A stretch of DNA of 9,026 nt. Source: DATLWN01 sp964492895 (lineage in GTDB: Bacteria > Pseudomonadota > Zetaproteobacteria > Mariprofundales > Mariprofundaceae). Positions within the stretch are counted from its first letter, which is position 1. Every line of letters begins with the position of its first letter. The translations under genes and the position numbers were made by a program. Shown here one piece after another: positions 5,574-9,026 of this stretch. The stretch is from assembly GCA_964492895.1 (NCBI GenBank), contig CAZBLR010000050.1, positions 1-9,026 of the forward strand. Direction: 5' to 3'. The notes under the pieces were generated by a model. That model had not been told where the DNA came from. It did not search any database and saw nothing but the letters and a program-made list of their open reading frames with translations.

Positions 5574-5649
5574 TACCACACAATGGTGAATATTCTGGGT
5601 GATTGACTGCTTATGACCGTTCCGGGGCATGACTTCCCCCCATGAACAC

Positions 5650-7638
<1,989 letters not shown>

Positions 7639-7707
7639 CAGGTACGCATACACCGGCCCATCTTGGCGCAAGCCGGAATCCCCCTCAACTGCGGGCGGCG
7701 AAAAGGC

Positions 7708-7736
7708 TTGAAAGCGATGGTGCTTTGACCTAAAGT
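7708..7736 (+). promoter_or_regulatory. Sigma70-type promoter of the L28 gene
   Basis: TTGAAA (7708-7713) and TAAAGT (7731-7736) are separated by exactly 17 bases. The predicted start near 7743 gives a leader of about 18 bases that is mostly ribosome binding site. Confidence 0.65.
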
Positions 7737-7760
7737 GCGCGCCCCTTCAGGAGGTTGACC

Positions 7761-7952
7761 ATGGCAAAGCGTTGCGAAGTCTGCGGCAAGGGCCCGGTGA
7801 GCGGCAACAACGTCAGTCACGCCCACAACGTCACCCGCCGGCGTTTTCTGCCGAATCTGCAGAAGATCCGCGCCGTGGTGAACGGTCAGGCGAAGCAGGT
7901 GCGCATCTGCACCCGCTGCCTGCGTTCGGGCAAGGTCCAGAAGGCCGCCTGA
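7761..7952 (+). CDS. rpmB: 50S ribosomal protein L28, zinc-ribbon type
   Basis: The 63-residue product is a bL28 protein of the large ribosomal subunit. GNNVSHAHN (15-23), RRRFLPNLQ (26-34) and RICTRC (48-53) are family landmarks. Two CxxC pairs, C5/C8 and C50/C53, form a zinc-binding site. This zinc-binding short form is usual in Firmicutes, Actinobacteria and delta-type proteobacteria. Gammaproteobacteria generally use a longer L28 of about 78 residues without the cysteines, encoded next to rpmG. No rpmG follows here. The ATG at 7761 is chosen because AGGAGG (7749-7754) sits 6 bases upstream and MAKRCEVCGK is the family N-terminus. It is a single-gene unit with its own promoter and a strong terminator. 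Family identity is secure; whether this is the only L28 in the genome is not known. Confidence 0.95.
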   Translation: MAKRCEVCGKGPVSGNNVSHAHNVTRRRFLPNLQKIRAVVNGQAKQVRICTRCLRSGKVQKAA

Positions 7953-7972
7953 CCATCCCTTGACGGATTCGA

Positions 7973-8007
7973 GGAACGGGGCGCCGCTTGGCGCCCCGTT
8001 CCGTTTT
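7973..8007 (+). terminator. Intrinsic terminator of the L28 gene
   Basis: A perfect 13-bp stem, GGAACGGGGCGCC (7973-7985) and GGCGCCCCGTTCC (7990-8002), closes on a GCTT loop and is followed by GTTTT. It lies 20 bases after the L28 stop. Confidence 0.9.
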
Positions 8008-8181
8008 CATCCCCTGATATCGCTCAACGGTGCCAGCATCGCCGGCGCCAAGTTCAGAATTATTCCGATACCGGCACGGGTGGCCACGCCCTAACTTCGG
8101 CGTAACGAGCATAGGATGGTGCCTACCCTCGACGATGCACCCGCCTCACGAACGCTCCAGTTCAACCGCAGGAGAGGGACC
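8008..8181 (+). other. Spacer upstream of the three-gene unit
   Basis: About 170 bases with no convincing gene. It ends with the ribosome binding site AGGAGAGGG at 8170-8178. An AT-richer patch lies near 8051-8070, but I could not identify clear -35 and -10 boxes. Confidence 0.5.
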
Positions 8182-8379
8182 ATGGCCAGGACGGGCGGAA
8201 CGGATCAAGCGACCACGAAAAGGACCGCAGGCAGACGCGCCGGCAGGATCACGCCGGCCAAGCGCCAGCGGATGATCGCCGAAGCGGCGTATTACCGTGC
8301 CGAACGCCGCGGCTTCGCACCAGGCGAGGCCTTGCACGACTGGCTGGAGGCTGAGAACGACATCGACAGGTGCCGTTGA
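8182..8379 (+). CDS. Small basic DUF2934-like protein
   Basis: The product has 65 residues. The first 30 or so are rich in Arg, Lys and Thr and look disordered. Residues about 32-59 read IAEAAYYRAERRGFAPGEALHDWLEAEN, the pattern AAYxxAExRGFxxGxxxxDWLxAExE that defines DUF2934. That domain is widespread in proteobacteria, often in short stress-related or unassigned proteins; its function is unknown. The ATG at 8182 is chosen because AGGAG (8170-8174) sits 7 bases upstream. Its TGA overlaps the ATG of the next gene (TGATG at 8377-8381), so the two are likely translated together. Confidence 0.8.
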   Translation: MARTGGTDQATTKRTAGRRAGRITPAKRQRMIAEAAYYRAERRGFAPGEALHDWLEAENDIDRCR

Positions 8380-8594
8380 TGCTTGCGGACGATGTACGCA
8401 GGCTGGCATCGGCACTGGACGTGGACGACACCGAACGCATGAGCCCGGGCGAGTTGATCCGCGCCATCCAGTTCCAGGAAGGGCATATGCCCTGTTTCTG
8501 CGAGGCATGGAGCGCCCCTTGCGGCATCGAGGACTGTCCGTTCGCCAGCGCGTGTAGCAGCCATTTGCGCATCAGGACCATGACCAGCCATTGA
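8379..8594 (+). CDS. SAP-like small protein with a C-terminal cysteine cluster
   Basis: The product has 71 residues. Residues about 1-32 (DVRRLASALDVDDTERMSPG, then ELIRAIQ) look like a short SAP-type helix-extended-helix. They are followed by the linker EGHMPCF and a cysteine cluster: C39, C41, C48, C53 and C59. The arrangement RxIQxxEGxxPCF...C-x4-C-x5-C recurs in small proteobacterial proteins annotated as SAP-domain or unknown. It could bind DNA, a metal, or both; nothing here proves either. The ATG at 8379 overlaps the preceding TGA, and its own TGA overlaps the next ATG (TGATG at 8592-8596). In-frame GTG (8370) and TTG (8376) are alternative starts. I have no established function for it. 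Confidence 0.75.
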   Translation: MLADDVRRLASALDVDDTERMSPGELIRAIQFQEGHMPCFCEAWSAPCGIEDCPFASACSSHLRIRTMTSH

Positions 8595-8941
8595 TGGGAA
8601 GCCCACCCGTGAAGACATGCCTGATCCTGGTGGGCGACGCCGGCATCGGCCAGCAGATCGCCACCATGATGGAACGGTGCCGATGGCTGACGAAGATCGT
8701 GCAAAGCGACGCGCACGCCTACGACTGCCTGCTGGAGCACGACGTCGGCACCGTGGTGGCCGACATCGACACGAACAGCCTGGGCGGGCTGGCCCTGCTG
8801 GCATTCTGCCATCGCCGCCACCCGGATATCATGACCTATGCCATTGCCCGGCCCGATGACGAGTACGGCAAGCGTATGGCACGCGAGGCCGGGGGCTGCC
8901 GGGGCTATTTCTGCCTGCACGAGCGTACGTTGAAGGATTGA
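8594..8941 (+). CDS. Degenerate response-regulator receiver-domain protein
   Basis: The 115-residue product matches a stand-alone receiver (CheY-like) fold. The first strand is KTCLILVGDAGIGQQIATMM (7-26), where a normal receiver has ILVVDDE. The phospho-acceptor region is TVVADIDTNSLGGLALL (53-69), with D57 aligned to the phosphorylated aspartate. The last strand, GCRGYFCLHE, replaces the usual GADDYLxKPF, so the conserved lysine is missing. Only one residue (D15) of the N-terminal acidic pair remains, and the conserved Thr/Ser is Ala or shifted. No output domain is attached. Phosphorylation may be lost, leaving a binding role. The ATG at 8594 overlaps the stop of the preceding gene; a TTG at 8591 is the alternative. 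It is the last gene before a strong terminator. Confidence 0.75.
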   Translation: MGSPPVKTCLILVGDAGIGQQIATMMERCRWLTKIVQSDAHAYDCLLEHDVGTVVADIDTNSLGGLALLAFCHRRHPDIMTYAIARPDDEYGKRMAREAGGCRGYFCLHERTLKD

Positions 8942-8970
8942 ACCGGCCCCATGCCACGGTGCAAACAACA

Positions 8971-8997
8971 GGGGCCGCCCAGGTATTGGGCGGCCCC
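8971..8997. terminator. Hairpin terminator after the three-gene unit
   Basis: GGGGCCGCCCA (8971-8981) and TGGGCGGCCCC (8987-8997) form a perfect 11-bp stem with a 5-base loop. The T run after it on the plus strand is short (TTGG). On the minus strand the stem is followed by TGTTGTTTGC, so it may also serve a gene coming from the right. Confidence 0.75.
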
Positions 8998-9026
8998 TTG
9001 GCTGCTGAGTCTGCTTGTGATCAGCA

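Noticed and set aside
5624..5639. GGGG/CCCC inverted repeat just after the recG stop as a recG terminator
   Set aside because: The stem is only 4 bp with a large loop and no T run on the minus strand.

Overview
The window looks like chromosomal DNA from a GC-rich, nitrogen-fixing proteobacterium, most likely a gammaproteobacterium. The evidence is a NifH very close in sequence to the Azotobacter type, a sigma54/NifA promoter architecture, a gammaproteobacterial-style recG, and small DUF3185 and GlsB/YeaQ-type membrane proteins. The Chromatiales are a reasonable guess, but no single marker here fixes the genus.

Region 1 (1-3278) is the edge of a nif cluster. On the minus strand lie the start of nifD (cut by the window edge) and a complete nifH, separated by 128 bases that hold a strong GC-rich hairpin. 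Diverging from nifH on the plus strand is a NirB-like FAD/NAD(P)H oxidoreductase with a C-terminal BFD-type [2Fe-2S] domain. The 307-base divergent region contains two perfect TGT-N10-ACA NifA sites midway between two -24/-12 promoters, one facing each way, so the oxidoreductase is probably a member of the nif regulon.

Region 2 (3279-4832) has two plus-strand genes of general function: an exported Sel1-repeat protein and an FMN-binding split-barrel (pyridoxamine phosphate oxidase family) protein.

Region 3 (about 4850-5620) is visibly more AT-rich than its surroundings. It holds a hairpin followed by the C-terminal remnant of a REP-associated tyrosine transposase, and then two small membrane-protein genes on the minus strand (GlsB/YeaQ/YmgE type and DUF3185 type) that probably form an operon with its own promoter. 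It looks acquired.

Region 4 (5650-8004) returns to high GC. It has recG on the minus strand and, divergently, a short zinc-ribbon-type ribosomal protein L28 gene with a good promoter and a perfect terminator.

Region 5 (8005-9026) holds three small plus-strand genes joined by TGATG stop/start overlaps: a DUF2934-like basic protein, a SAP-like protein with a cysteine cluster, and a degenerate response-regulator receiver domain. A strong hairpin terminator follows. No tRNA, rRNA, CRISPR array or intact insertion sequence was seen.
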